The notes under the pieces were generated by a model. The model had not been told where the DNA came from. It saw only the letters and a list, made by a program, of their open reading frames with translations, and ran no database searches. The position numbers and the translations under genes are program-made. From assembly GCA_018873245.2 (NCBI GenBank), contig JAEMBT020000007.1, positions 10,113,129 to 10,177,128 of the forward strand: DNA of 64,000 nucleotides. Reading direction: 5' to 3'. Positions 51,339-63,156 of the stretch are shown here, in pieces (within the stretch, counting starts at the first letter, position 1; each line of letters opens with the position of its first letter). The stretch comes from Archegozetes longisetosus (Eukaryota; Arthropoda; Arachnida; Sarcoptiformes; Trhypochthoniidae).

Positions 51339-53495
51339 TTAAACTTCTGTGGCTAGAGATTTAGCGAAAGCAATGAATGCAGCAGTTGTTTCAATAGATG
51401 TGGGCTTGATTTGACTGGCAGGAAGAGTGAATCCGTTAGCACCGGTGTCACGCAATTCAATAGTATGAGAATATTTGACACCCGCACCACCATAAGCCCA
51501 ATCTGCAATTATAATTAAAGCACAAGTTATATTTAAGAGTAAATAAAAACCTATTTCAAACTAAATTCTATTGGTTTTTACCGTCTGCTCCACCGGCGGC
51601 CGCATCTAATTGTATAGAGATAATGAAAAGATTGTTTAGAATACAAGATACATAAGTTTGGTATTTATGGTATTTAAACTGCATATGACTTACAGAGAAC
51701 ATTAGTTGATGTTCCGATTGTGTATCTAGTGTTATAAAGAGCGGTTAATGCAGCAACTGCTAACTTTCCTTTTGCGTTCTATCATCATATAAAAGAAAAA
51801 GTTGTATTCAATCATAACTATAATGAATTTATGGTTAAATTGTTATTCATACCAGAGCCGCATCATCTGGTGTTACTGCACTTGTATAGCCCTTGAAAAT
51901 AGAAATAAATTCTGGTTCTTATTAAACATACTTTAAGTTTAATTACTGCTTCCGAAAATTCAAATGAATATCGAAATGCAATCGGTTAGCAGAAGAACAG
52001 AATAATGAAAAATATTTGTAATAATACTTTGAAAAGTTGTAGGGAAAGTGTGGTTGGAGAAATGGCCTTAATTCTAAGGGGTCTAGAGTTGATTAGATTT
52101 AAAAGACAAGATTTAGTTTTAGTAGAACTTAAGAGAGATATAAGGTTCTGAAAGTGTTGATGTAAGACTAAACTTTAGTGACACAACAAAGTGTGTTGAT
52201 AAAAGTCTTACCCATGGGTATAACCAATATTGTCCGTAGGAATGTACAGCAAAATATGCTTTCACTCTGCTCTTAATTGACGTAATGTAATCTGAAAGTG
52301 CTTTGGTTTCTGGTTCAGAGAAAGCACTAGCGCCTCTGTATGTTTCTGAGCATGGATTAGTACTGGCTCCTTGTCCTCCCCATTGGTAACCGAAGTTTCT
52401 GTTTGGATCAGTACCTATCGAATTGAGTAATGAAAATTTGAGAATTAATCTTTTAATTTTTGACCTGTCTATGAAAAGGACAGTTTTTAAACTGACCAAT
52501 ACACGTAGAGCTGCTCGGTTTTCTTGTCTTTCTCCACATTCGATCCTAAATAGCGAGAAAAAATCTAATATTATGAAAGATATTTATGATTACTGCTTAT
52601 ATCTACTAACATTTGTGTGCGTGTATTCATATCCATCAGGATTAACGACTGGTAAAACTAAAAAGTCGAACTTTTGAAGTAAGGGTAAAACGTCTGCATC
52701 ATTATTCTTGTAGCCATCGACCAAATACTGAATGAAATAGGTTGTGAATGCGGGTCCGATCCATTCACGTGCATGTATTCCAGAATCAACGAATATGACT
52801 GGTTTGGTTTTACCGGACTGATTCACACCTACTCGAATAAGTCGGAGATCATTACCCGAATATGACTTTCCAATAGTCTCTACGGCTGTTATTGAAGGAT
52901 ATTGAGACTGAATGGTAGATAAAAATGTGAAAATATTGCTTAAGCGTTGGTATGAGTTCCAGAAGCCTGGAATTGCTTCATCTCGAGTCGATACATCTTG
53001 AGGTGGATTTCTTTGCAGTAATCTTTCTTTAACTAAAGTTCTAAATATTTATAAATTTTCAAAATTGATTGTAATATCTCAATCTTGTCTAGAATGATAT
53101 GGTATTAGTCTAAATAAAATAATTACTTTTCTAAGTCATCGATCAAAGTAATTTTACTGAAATGCTTCTTGCGGAATATTTTTTCGAAGGACTGTTTAAG
53201 ATGTGGTGGAATCGAAACATCCACAGGTTTGTTAAGAGCTGAAGGAGACTTCCAAAAGTCGAGCTTAAAATCAAATTGAATCATTTTAAATCAATTTTCA
53301 AGTTGAAGCATTGAACAAATGACTGACCTCGATATGATTTTCCTCCAAATCGTGCAAATACTTCAATTGTGATTTTGTTGTTGGTGTCAAACGGTATACA
53401 GTATAGCCATCGTAATGACGAATGTCATCCGAATGAACACCAAGAATGAAGACTAGGCTTAAAGCCAATGAGGAAAGCAACAATTTGTTGGCCAT
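51339..53495 (-). CDS. Secreted metallocarboxypeptidase, M14A, predicted B-type (paralogue)
   Basis: Nine exons: 53328-53495, 53127-53263, 52611-53040, 52497-52545, 52212-52414, 51853-51891, 51694-51778, 51582-51605 and 51339-51502. They give 432 residues. A signal peptide (about 1-22) is followed by a propeptide beginning [12 protein letters not shown]. The mature domain begins at about 120. Zinc ligands are His191 and Glu194 (IHAREW) and His319 (AVHSYGQYW). MWRKTRK and DPNRN provide substrate arginines. Glu394 in HTIELRDTG is catalytic, and Asp378 in GGADDW corresponds to the B-type specificity position. Exon 8 is 24 nt, exactly like exon 10 of the paralogue at 24.1-27.4 kb. The catalytic part of exon 3 corresponds to three separate exons there, so introns were lost here or gained there. 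A two-residue-shorter loop follows the active-site tryptophan. Confidence 0.94.
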
Positions 53496-54158
53496 ACTCT
53501 GAACAAGGTTCAGACTTACAGGAGCTCAACTGTGCTCAGTGTAATGAAATTTCTCACTTTTATTCTAGCGTCAATCGCAATGGGTTTCATAAAATTGCTC
53601 TAATGCTGAGTTATTATTATTCATAAATCATTTTATCTGTTTCTTGTAAGTAATAAATTTGTTTAATCAGCTCTGATTTTCAATGTTAATATGACAGATT
53701 TGGGCACATTTATATAATTATGCCAAATAAAAGCGAATATAAATGTCATCTATTTATTGGTCTGTTTAGATTTTGCCAAATCCAATTCTATAAAGATAAC
53801 CATTGATATACGCCTTATCTATCATAATATTCGTTACTTCAAAAGTAACGCAACCAACCAAACAATTAAAGGCAATACAATTCAATGGCTAAGATATCAA
53901 ATACATAGATTCAGTCTCAACTTTCAAGCGGGCACTTCTTCGTCACAACAAAATATAATATCCAAAAAATGTTTGTGTGGCTTCGGAATCAAGACTAAAA
54001 CAATGTTGTCGCACAAGCTTGAACATATTACTTGAGTTTTGCTGTATTTGAATTTTGTTCTCGAATTAAATATTGTTATTTTGATGCCATTTGAAAATTT
54101 GTAGTGTACACAATTTTTTTTCATATATTGCATGACTAAATAGTCTCTGTATTTCTCT
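53496..54158. other. Upstream region of the second carboxypeptidase
   Basis: On the minus strand AGAATAAAAGTG at about 53561-53572 is a TATA-like element about 70 bp before the start codon, similar in spacing to the paralogue. Nothing else is recognised. Confidence 0.45.
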
Positions 54159-54166
54159 ATAAATCA

Positions 54167-54905
54167 TATAGATGCACATAAGCTAGCTCTGAGCTGCACT
54201 GCGCTGCGCTTCAAGCTCAATTTTGAATTTTTGTGAGCTTTAAGCTCGAGCTTCAGGCTCAGCTCGGCTGAGCTGAGTCTATTTAAGCTCCAGAAAGCAT
54301 TTCGTTTTATCAAAGGACTAGAATACATACGTAGCGTCAATTTACAATTAACATTAGGTACAGAAAATTTGATACGTTTATGAGTCATAAATATGGATGC
54401 ACATTTGCTAAAATATTCGAGTTTAAAGACCAGCAGCTCAAAACTCGCCTGAGCTGAGCCGAGCTACGGTTGTTTTCAAAATTCTGAAATTTTCAAAATG
54501 TACAAAAATAAATATCAAATTCTTTCAAAATTAGCTTTTGACATACTCTGTATACCTACCACAAGTGTTCCGAGTGAACAGATATTCCCGAAAGCCGGAG
54601 ATATTGTCACAAAGAAGAGAAGTAGATTATCTGATAATTCATTGCAATGTGTTTGATGTGTTTAAATACTTTATATAATTTTTTTGATCAAATTAAGTAT
54701 ATAATAATTTCTATGATATTTAAAATAAATGCATATTGGAATTGAGATCTGTGTTGTTCGATAATTTTTATAAGCCCAGAAGCGCAGCTTATACTTCAGG
54801 TCTGAGCTTATGAGTATAAGCGCAGTTCAGCTCAGGTGAGTTTTGAGCTGCTGAGCTTTAAGCTCGAGCTTGAAGCTCAGATTCTTTAGTAAATGTGCAT
54901 CCATA
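54167..54905 (+). mobile_element. hAT-derived element with transposase remnant
   Basis: 739 bp with TIRs TATAGATGCACAT and (inverse) TATGGATGCACAT and an exact 8-bp target duplication ATAAATCA (54159-54166 and 54906-54913). Both arms are full of AGCTCGAGCTTGAAGCTC-like words. Near 54530-54655 a plus-strand frame reads IPTTSVPSEQIFPKAGDIV then KKRSRLSDNSL. This is the C-terminal hAT dimerisation motif, ending in a stop. The rest of the transposase is gone, so this is an internal-deletion derivative that was mobilised in trans. Confidence 0.92.
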
Positions 54906-54913
54906 ATAAATCA

Positions 54914-56526
54914 TAATTGATTTTGTAACTAAAAGTTGAAAAATCAATTTGACCTAGCATTAGAATATAGTTACATTAAGATCAAACAATGATGTTGGGG
55001 AAGATTCTTCAACTTTATTTAGTTTCATAGTTTGCTGGTATCTAAAATAGAACACGAGAATCCGTCAAATAAATTATTAACTGATAAAAAGTAGATCTTG
55101 AGCATGATAATACCGTATTTTTGAGGTGTTATCATCATGATAAAGAAATTCTACTGTACTCTCAAAAACTTTGTACTGACGTTAGCAACCAGAGGTGGTG
55201 CGTTCCCACGCAATTCTTTCCGTCGAACCAAAATATAGAGGATATTAACGAATTTGTCGGATATCAATATAGAGATCAAAGTAAATCTAAAATCAAATTT
55301 AGTAACAAATTGATCTGCGTCACAAGTAGGTTGACATAGCAACAGTTTTTCCTGTTGCTATCGAGAATTATTGAGATTTTAAGCTTATATTACGCACTGA
55401 AGAGTCTAAAATTGATATATGACGAGATTACTAGTATCTTTTCTAGCTAAAGTGAATGATTTAATGGATATTAAGCAGTTCTCTTATTAGACTAAAGTCT
55501 AGAATTATAATTTCGCATCAGATTATTCGTTATTGTTTAAATCAGTTTCTTATCTAATAAACATAGATTAGAACGAGTTGTTTGAAAAGGAGCTCTAAAT
55601 CAAATTTGCAATCATTTTTTGCGGATCTAGTACTTTGAATCTAGCTCATATCTGGTCAGACTATATTAGTGCTATCGCTCATTAAATTGTTTTATTGTGA
55701 ATATCGTGATTTTTAACGATTTGAGAAAGAGCAAGTGACCATAGAGACAAGCGATAATAAAATATAAGAACACCTTTTTAGTTAATGTTATAAAGCCAGT
55801 TTAGGTAACGACAATGTCATATAGTATTGGCAAAATTGAAAATAATAGTCATTCTAACATCAACGGTTAAAAGTCAACATCTCAAGGTCATAGATTGGTC
55901 AAAGGTCGTTTGCAGGTAGTTTCTATGGGCTATTGATCAGCTTGAATCTATGCTTACAATAAAATGTATAGATAAAACATTTTGCCGATCTGAAGAACGA
56001 CTTTCCTCTTAAGTCTCAAAGTTATGCGAGTCAAAAAAATTAAAAAGAGTTTCCTCTTACTTTTCCATCTGGTAGAAACAAACGATCGCAAAGTACAAAT
56101 TAGAGATAGATTCCGATGAAAACGGAATACTCATTCTTGCTCGTTAAATAAAATGTTTTTTTTGTTGTACAATTGTTTTGTGATCCCATTTATTTGTAAT
56201 CTACAAGAATTTCTTCTATCAACTTAAGAATTTTGATAGTATGCAAATTAAAGGCAAACACCCTCGAGTTGTGCACACAAAACAGTTGTTAGAACCTTTA
56301 TTGAAAATGCTCAAAATGTTGCTTCTCATATGCATTTTATGTAAATGAAATATTGCTAAAAATGCAAAATGTTTACCATTAGAACGGACATATGGGATAT
56401 CCTATATTTTTCGATAGCGCGTGCACTCTATTCTAACTGTAAGAACTATGACTTGCTAATGAGTATTAATTAATACTGAAAAACCGTTATTACATTTTCT
56501 TAAAATTTATCTGATCACCAAACAAA
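54914..56526. other. Intergenic, no gene seen
   Basis: AT-rich upstream region of the PLAT-domain gene. I found no supported gene. Overlapping short ORFs at 55121-55342 on both strands look like chance. Confidence 0.5.
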
Positions 56527-57921
56527 ATGGCATTTATACAACTCCTGTCTTACGTTATTCTCTCAGTGATTTGGTTATCACTTACTTTACTATTGTTTGT
56601 GTTATATTTCTGTTGCCCACAAGAGTTTGATTATTGGGACAAAGTTTATGACAGATGCGATCCAAAGAGTGCTAAATATGAATATATCGTACGATTCATT
56701 TTCGGCACTTATAAAAGGGAATTCAATATTTCAAAGACAAACTTCAATATTGAAATTTTCGGCCCAAACAAACTTTTAACACAATTGACAATAACATCGA
56801 AACAGATGGAACGAAGTGTACCTAGAATCGGAACAACCAATCAGAAAGTGGTCAAATTCATACTCTATCGAAGTCTACCGCTTCGCGACATATCTTACGT
56901 TCAGATCAACCACGACGGGAGCGGCTCTATAAATATGGCCAACATTGAAGTTCAAGAGTTGACATCAAAGGAAGCCAACATTGCATATGTCGGACAACCG
57001 ATCCTTTCCTTATCTAAAGAAAAATGTGCAATAACTCAACGATTTCCGAGCGCTCAAAAAGAGAAGAGAAGTATTGAAAACACGTTAAAGCCATCGCAAG
57101 TTCTAACTTCTGTAGAGTTTACATTATTCTTGTTTCTCTCGATTAACATTATTTTATTGATTTGTGCCATGATAATACCGTGTAACGAAGAAAACACCAA
57201 ATTCTGTCATGACTATAGGGATGGTTTTCTTTCGAGTTTATTTGCAGCACTTGTCTCGAGTACAATCGCAGCTCTTGTTTTCGTAGTTTTGGTCCTTATT
57301 TATCGTTACGTTATCAAAAAATCTAATTCAAACAATGTTGGGAAAGGATTTTGTAATATTATAAGAATTACTTATCTCATATCTATAACACTGATTGGAA
57401 TAATTTGTGGCAGTTTTGCCGCCTTTAAAGCTTCTAATAATAATAAGTTTCCAGCAAGTAATGAGAAGCAAGAATACAATCACGAGGTTTACTGGATGTT
57501 TAGTGTTGGCATTGGTATTGTTTTATTCCTCATGCTTTGGATTTCAGGACTTTCGATTGTCGCCTATTTGATTGGATTCTTCGAAGAAACAGAAGAATGT
57601 AAAACAGATTATGAAATAGGAAAAAGCGGTCAGATGAGATTGAACGAACATCCAACCACCAGGACTATTGAAGAAGATGACGGACAAAATTATTACAATA
57701 CTCTGATGACCGGCAATACTAGAGTTAAGTCAATTTCTCAGTATATGGGAGTTCAACAACAAACTAAATCAGACCAAAAATCAAAACTGAAGTTAACTTC
57801 CAGTAAATTACCGAAGACTAAGTCAACAGAATCTACTGGTGACGATTATTATCAACAACTTATGGCTAAAGGTCAAGGAAGGGTCAAGTCTATCTCGCAA
57901 TATGAAGGCATTGGCAGATAA
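56527..57921 (+). CDS. PLAT-domain five-TM protein, polycystin-1-core-like
   Basis: A single-exon gene of 464 residues. It has an N-terminal hydrophobic helix (7-29), followed by a domain at about 70-145 whose later part DISYVQINHDGSGSINMANI matches the PLAT/LH2 pattern (hydrophobic strand, HD-x-SG, then the strand before the conserved V-x-V). Four more hydrophobic helices lie at about 197-217, 233-258, 279-300 and 323-351. A polar tail of 110 residues carries two copies of a motif: YYNTLM...RVKSISQYMG at 389-408 and YYQQLM...RVKSISQYEG at 441-461. The order TM1, PLAT, TM2-TM5 is that of the membrane core of polycystin-1-type proteins, but without the large ectodomain or the channel-like last six helices. 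PLAT domains bind lipids or proteins at membranes. Function is unknown. The intact long frame and polyadenylation signal downstream argue for a real gene. Confidence 0.85.
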   Translation: MAFIQLLSYVILSVIWLSLTLLLFVLYFCCPQEFDYWDKVYDRCDPKSAKYEYIVRFIFGTYKREFNISKTNFNIEIFGPNKLLTQLTITSKQMERSVPRIGTTNQKVVKFILYRSLPLRDISYVQINHDGSGSINMANIEVQELTSKEANIAYVGQPILSLSKEKCAITQRFPSAQKEKRSIENTLKPSQVLTSVEFTLFLFLSINIILLICAMIIPCNEENTKFCHDYRDGFLSSLFAALVSSTIAALVFVVLVLIYRYVIKKSNSNNVGKGFCNIIRITYLISITLIGIICGSFAAFKASNNNKFPASNEKQEYNHEVYWMFSVGIGIVLFLMLWISGLSIVAYLIGFFEETEECKTDYEIGKSGQMRLNEHPTTRTIEEDDGQNYYNTLMTGNTRVKSISQYMGVQQQTKSDQKSKLKLTSSKLPKTKSTESTGDDYYQQLMAKGQGRVKSISQYEGIGR

Positions 57922-58065
57922 TTAACTTTTCGTTTATTTGTTAAGAGCTTCGTAGAACAAATTGATTTAGACTTGAATTAAAAATTTAGGTTTACTTCAC
58001 TTTTACTCTTTTGTTGTTTTCAAATGATTCCTATTAAATTGAAATATATTTGAATTTTTTATTAC

Positions 58066-58071
58066 AATAAA
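58066..58071 (+). terminator. Polyadenylation signal AATAAA
   Basis: First canonical AATAAA on the plus strand after the PLAT gene, about 145 bp beyond its stop, followed by a T-rich stretch. Confidence 0.6.
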
Positions 58072-58304
58072 AATCTATTTTTCCTGTAGTCTTGTTTCGT
58101 GCTATTATTTCTCATCATTACTTACGCAAATTAAAGTTAGTCTTTGCCAGAACAGTATTCTCAATCATTATCTGAAAGTTTAGATAAATTTGCCACTTAA
58201 ATCGACTTTTGATCGAACAGAAGGCAAGACCTTTCAACAATCTTTTCAAGAGTCATTCAATCGAATATGACTAATCGAAAATTCACTTATAAATAAGTCT
58301 TAAC

Positions 58305-59245
58305 TAGTGATAAGCATAGGCTAGCGTCGAAATTAAGCTAGCTTTGAGCTGCACTGTGCTTTTAGCTCAAGGTTGAACAGTTGAGTTTCAAACTCAGTTT
58401 AACAAAAGATTTTCTTTTTCAAATATGTCTATTTATAAACGAAAAAAGTTTTTCAATGTCTTCCAACTTTGTTTTTCTAAGCCATGTAAAAGGGTCTCAT
58501 ATTACAGTTACAATAGAAAATAAAGTATCAGAATTAATATATATATTGTATAAAAGCTTTTGTTCGGAATAGACACGTGTTGATACGGATGTTGTATCTC
58601 TGGTTCTGAGGTCTTTTCTCGGTTTCCGGAGTTGACCTGTAACCGGGGACGTTTTCTCTGGTTTTGACTGCTTAAAGGCTTTAAAAAATCAATGTTTAAT
58701 TATGTGATGGCTTGAATTTTGTAAAATAATAATCTACGGTCCTATGAAAGAGATAGCTTTAGCGTTCGTCCTGTTAAAGCCGAGATTTATACAAAAGTAA
58801 ACTTTTTAACGTCGTGTGATGAGTTCACAGAATGTCATTAAAAGTAAGAGTTTAGTTGAAGCCGCAAAATCCAGAGAAAAACAGAACTATATGAAAGCCA
58901 CCAAAAGTGATATATGAAATCATTGAATACTTTTCGAATAAATAGTTTATTTACCATTTGACAACTTGTTATAAACCTAAAAAATACCCTGGTCCCCCTT
59001 TGATAAAAAACTCCTTTTCTCAACCAAAAAACTATAACACCCGTAGGTGTTGGATCTAAGAACAATGTCTATTCATTATTCTTATGGTAAGTTCATAAGT
59101 ACATCTTAAATTCTTGCCCTGAGCTTATAAGCTTGAGCGCAACTTAATCTTGGTTGGAGGCAAGTTCAGTTCATTTCAACAGAGTTCTGTGATGCTGAGA
59201 TTCAAGCTCGAGCATCGAGCTTAGGGTTTGATAATTTACTTATCC
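58305..59245. mobile_element. Degenerate relative of the 54.2-kb hAT derivative
   Basis: The left part AAGCTAGCTTTGAGCTGCAC matches the left arm of 54167-54905. The right part contains inverted GAGCTTATAAGCTTGAGC and CAAGCTCGAGCATCGAGC words. The ends (GATAAGCATAG and inverse GATAAGTAAAT) are only loosely inverted and no target duplication is clear, so the boundaries are approximate. Confidence 0.6.
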
Positions 59246-59682
59246 TTAGTCTTAATGCGTGGTCATTGGAGAGTGAGGTAAAAAATTTCTGTTAAAAAAC
59301 AATATCTCATAATTTTAGTCAAATGGTTAGTATTGATTGAAATATGAAGAACATTCTATTAAACCCATTAGAGCAGATTCTTAGAACAAACACTTCGTTG
59401 AAGCTCTGAAAACATCTTATTTTTAGCTTCTTATTCACTCATTACGTGTAGGCTTTGAAATGTCGACACTAATTAAATCCCTTTTGTGATCACACCTGCA
59501 TTTACTTTCAGATATTAATTACACTCATTCACGTAGAGTCGACTCTCACCAACCTTTAAAAAACTATATAAAGATATTTTTCCACCATCTCTTCTGCCAG
59601 TTGTACTGATATCCTAAACTTAAAATCTTAAAGTTTTATAAAAGTTGATCTCTAAATGTAAGTAAATTTTTTCTTATATTTA

Positions 59683-59816
59683 CAATGGACCGAAAAAGTG
59701 TAGTAAAAATGTAATATATGTACTCTCTTGTATAGCATTAGATAAAATTGCATAGTAAAATGCTTTACAGGTAAGTATATGCTTGAAAATTTTGTCTACA
59801 CTTTTTTAGTCTAATG
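59683..59816. mobile_element. Tc1/mariner-type MITE
   Basis: 134 bp flanked by TA (59681-59682 and 59817-59818). TIRs of about 28 bp share AAAAAGTGTAG (left ATGGACCGAAAAAGTGTAG; right inverse TTAGACTAAAAAAGTGTAG). It is noncoding. Confidence 0.78.
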
Positions 59817-60621
59817 TACTTTTAAGCTAGAACATAGTATTTCTGAGAAGTCAACTTCTCTAGTCTTTAAAAAGTTTTGGCCTCAGATCCCTTAATTTTA
59901 AAAAAATTTTATTCTCAATTTTTTTACTTATTTTTTAAAAATTAAGCTTAACAAAATAAATAAAATATAGGAATAATCGTCAAATAGATTATTTTCAATT
60001 TGATTCCAAGTTTATGAACGGATCTACTTCGACTAGGAATGGATGATTCACCAATCAATTTGAATGCATTTTTAGACAAATTAATCCTTTAAATTTTGGA
60101 CTTTTCATCAAACGTTAATTAGCTAATCGAGTTATTCATTGTTTGTAAGCGAACATCTAAACGTATAAATTTTTGAAAATTAAGGGTTAATTATAGGAAT
60201 TGAGTTAATAAAAAATTTTGAGACTCGAGATCTGATATGATCTTCAATTTTAAACTGATATATATGCATAAGTATATGCGTTTGCAGAAGCTTTTAGAAC
60301 TAATTTGATCACTGAAGACTTGAGATACCGGAGGATGAGTGCTATGAAGTAGTGTTATTTCGCTTATTCAAAATCAAATTCAAATTCAAATTAAATAAAA
60401 GGCATCAAATAATTTAATTTGAACTAAATTAAACAGAATAAAAAAAAGAGGAAAAACATCATTATTTGGCCTTACCTGTAATATTAACTGAATGAGAAGC
60501 AGGAGTATTACAACATTGAGCTACAGATATTTGTGACTAAGTAACTGTTTAATTTAAAATTCAATATCTGCTATCTAAGGACCCTTAATTGATAATTATT
60601 CATTTTGAAATATGTTATAGG

Positions 60622-61232
60622 ATGTATCGCAACAAAAATTTAATCTCAGTTAATTGCATTGTGATCGTTTGCCTGATTTCGATCTCAACCTCGAATTTCG
60701 TTATTACTGAATGCACAGAAAATGAATGCCAATCGAATTCACGGCCTTCAGAGGAACTGCACAAAAATAAAGAGAAGTATATTTCAGAAATAATTAAATA
60801 TTGCTCAGGCTGTCAGACATGTTTCAAACTTATTTTAAATCTGATCAGTTATAATTGAATAAATATGTTTGGGACGAGTTTTTAGCGCTAAATATTTGGC
60901 TAAAACCTGCAATTAATGTGAATAAATGATGATTAAAGTAAACATTTACTTTCTATAGTAATGAAAAGCAAGAGATAATGTTACCATTCTTGGATCTGCA
61001 AACTCCTGATGTGAAAATGCCTCGTGATTTATCGGAGATTCCGTCGGACTCAGTAATAAGCTGGAAAATCAGTCCTGAATTTAGACCTTTTTCAGCGATG
61101 AACGCTAAATCGAGTGCTTTTCTGCCTGTAATCGGAAAGATTTCAAAGAAAACCAAACAAAATAGCATTAAGGAATACCTCGAATCTAAAAGAGGAGGAA
61201 ATAGAGACTTTCAGACACAAGGCTGGAAGTGA
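60622..61232 (+). CDS. Candidate small secreted protein, two exons
   Basis: Exon 1 is 60622-60776 and exon 2 is 60959-61232. The donor GAGAA|GTATAT and acceptor TTCTATAG| are the only pair I found that keeps both open frames together (phase 2). The product is 142 residues. It begins MYRNKNLISVNCIVIVCLIS, which looks like a signal peptide cleaved near residue 27-30. A short Cys-containing acidic stretch (ECTENECQ) follows, then a Pro/Ser/Lys-rich tail with the pattern WKISPEFRPFSAMNAKSSAF and a C-terminus ending QTQGWK. There is no TM segment beyond the signal. I do not recognise the family. A neuropeptide precursor or salivary protein is possible. The model depends on the predicted intron. 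Exon 2 codon use looks coding. Confidence 0.45.
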
Positions 61233-61239
61233 TTCAATT

Positions 61240-61890
61240 TCTGATCAAATTTTCACTATTTATCTGTTCGATCAATATTTGGGTAGTAAAAAGATAATTC
61301 AAATAATTTAATGCCAATAAAGATATTAAGATTGTATAAATGCTCGTGTTATTTGCAAACTTGCGATGTTTTAACTTCACTAATTCTATGGTGAGCTTGG
61401 TTAGGTAAATGTCAGCATCAGTCGCAGCATAACAGATTGCAAAGCATAGTAAATCTTTTTGAGTACTGACATTTGATGGCAAAACTGCACTATCGTACAG
61501 TGTCTGTAAGCAGTAGATCTGAAACTAAGAGGATTTTAAAGCTCTCAGCGGTTGCTTCGTCAAAGCCGATGCTTGTATTACTTTGTATTTCTCAGCTATT
61601 TTTTCAATTTTTTTTATCAACGAATGCAATGCTTTACTTCCACTTTGGCTTTTTCAAATGCCACACATTTACAAAAGTCTTAAATCGTCTAAGCCGTATT
61701 GTTTGCATTCAACAACAACAACAACATTAACGGGAACTTTCGGATATAGTTCTACAAACGATGAAATGGAATATTGTTGCGAGGCAATCTCTGCAATAAC
61801 GCTTGACAAGTTTAAGCTTGAGTTAGGCCAGTCACAATCAGTATTGCCTAACCGTGACTTAACAAAATGTATGAACAACATTTGCAACAA
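61240..61890 (-). pseudogene. Possible 3'-5' exonuclease gene fragment, decayed
   Basis: Near 61380-61470 the minus strand reads KDLLCFAICYAATDADIYL, which resembles the last motif (Y-AATDA) of DEDDy exonucleases of the WRN/EXD type. Farther upstream a frame contains DWPNSSLNLSSVI, like the conserved W-S-L-x-x-L stretch, but the intervening sequence has several stops and frame changes, and the metal-binding N-terminal DxE motif was not found. If the assignment is right it is a dead partial copy. Chance resemblance is possible. Confidence 0.3.
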
Positions 61891-61899
61891 TTCACGGTA

Positions 61900-63150
61900 A
61901 AGCTTAAACTACTTTTCTAACACCAACGCCTATTTTATCGACTCAATAACAATTGTTAAATCCACGCTTGAAAAGGATGAAGAATTGCTGCAAAGCGTAG
62001 TACTCAGTATCCAATACTTTGCTTAATTTAAAACCACTGAATACCTGTACGGTACAAAGGATTGCATCGAATTCAATCATTTATTGTTCTTATCGTAAGA
62101 ATTTGATCAGTAATAAAGAACAAAAGATTAAAAATCAATGGATTTCAGAGTTTATCATTCCTCGTAATCTTCAATTTTATCAAATTGTCGATTGTTAATA
62201 AACTTGAGACAGTTGAATGTCAATGTATTTTATTAGTGCTTGTGTAGAGTACAAGTTCAAATGATAAAGTAGCACATTATTTATTAGTAGAGCCACCATA
62301 TTCGAGATGATCCTCACTTTTTCCTAACTTTTCAAAATGTTTCAAAATTTGAGCAAATTGCCATTTTACATTAATTCATTAATGAAGTAGTTGGTTTCGT
62401 GTGATTAATTCATCCTTGAATTTGATCACTTTTCTCTGCTCAATGTGGAGGCTTTGGTTATTACAATATAAAATAGTTCAGACATTTAGATAAGTATTTC
62501 AATCAAAACGTTAATTACATAATAAATATGTTTGAGAAAGTTTAACCTAAAAAGTAGAGAAATTAAAACTTTTACGTTAACTCCAATAGGATTCAAAGTT
62601 AATCTGAATACCTCAACCACTTTTGAATAGATTAGTTCTTAGACAATGTTTATGATCAACCTTCTACTGCTTTTAAATTCATTAAACTCTTAAACTACTT
62701 AAACCATTGAGAAACTCACGATAAACAATAAATAAGCCATCAATTTGCTCATAATATTTGTTGGAATTTGAGGTAAAATCATAAAATACTTTGCACTATA
62801 ATAATATTCGTTAGAAGAGTTAACTTTTAGCACTGCCCTTAAACTTTCAAGCTTAGTATAAAATCGCATCTAAACTCAATGATTACTTATTTAGTTTTGT
62901 CGAAATGATTTAGTTTGATGAAAGAGTGCGAAAACAATTACAACAATTAAATTTCATTTTTAGCTCAAACAACGCAAACCATTAAAAAATTTGCTAAAAA
63001 TTAAGCACAAATAATATTGAGAACAAGTTAATCAGATCATATATAAATAGTTTTAGGAAATGAGCAAACATTAATTTATGACATTAAGATCTGGAGTACT
63101 TTCGGCTATCATCTCTCTATAGACTTAATTTAAATCTACCACTAAGACAA
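61900..63150. other. Intergenic, no gene seen
   Basis: AT-rich with no supported coding frame or RNA gene. Confidence 0.5.
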
Positions 63151-63156
63151 CAGATG

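Noticed and set aside
55121-55342. ORFs of 72 and 63 residues on opposite strands
   Set aside because: Mutual shadows with no domain and no supporting promoter or homology.
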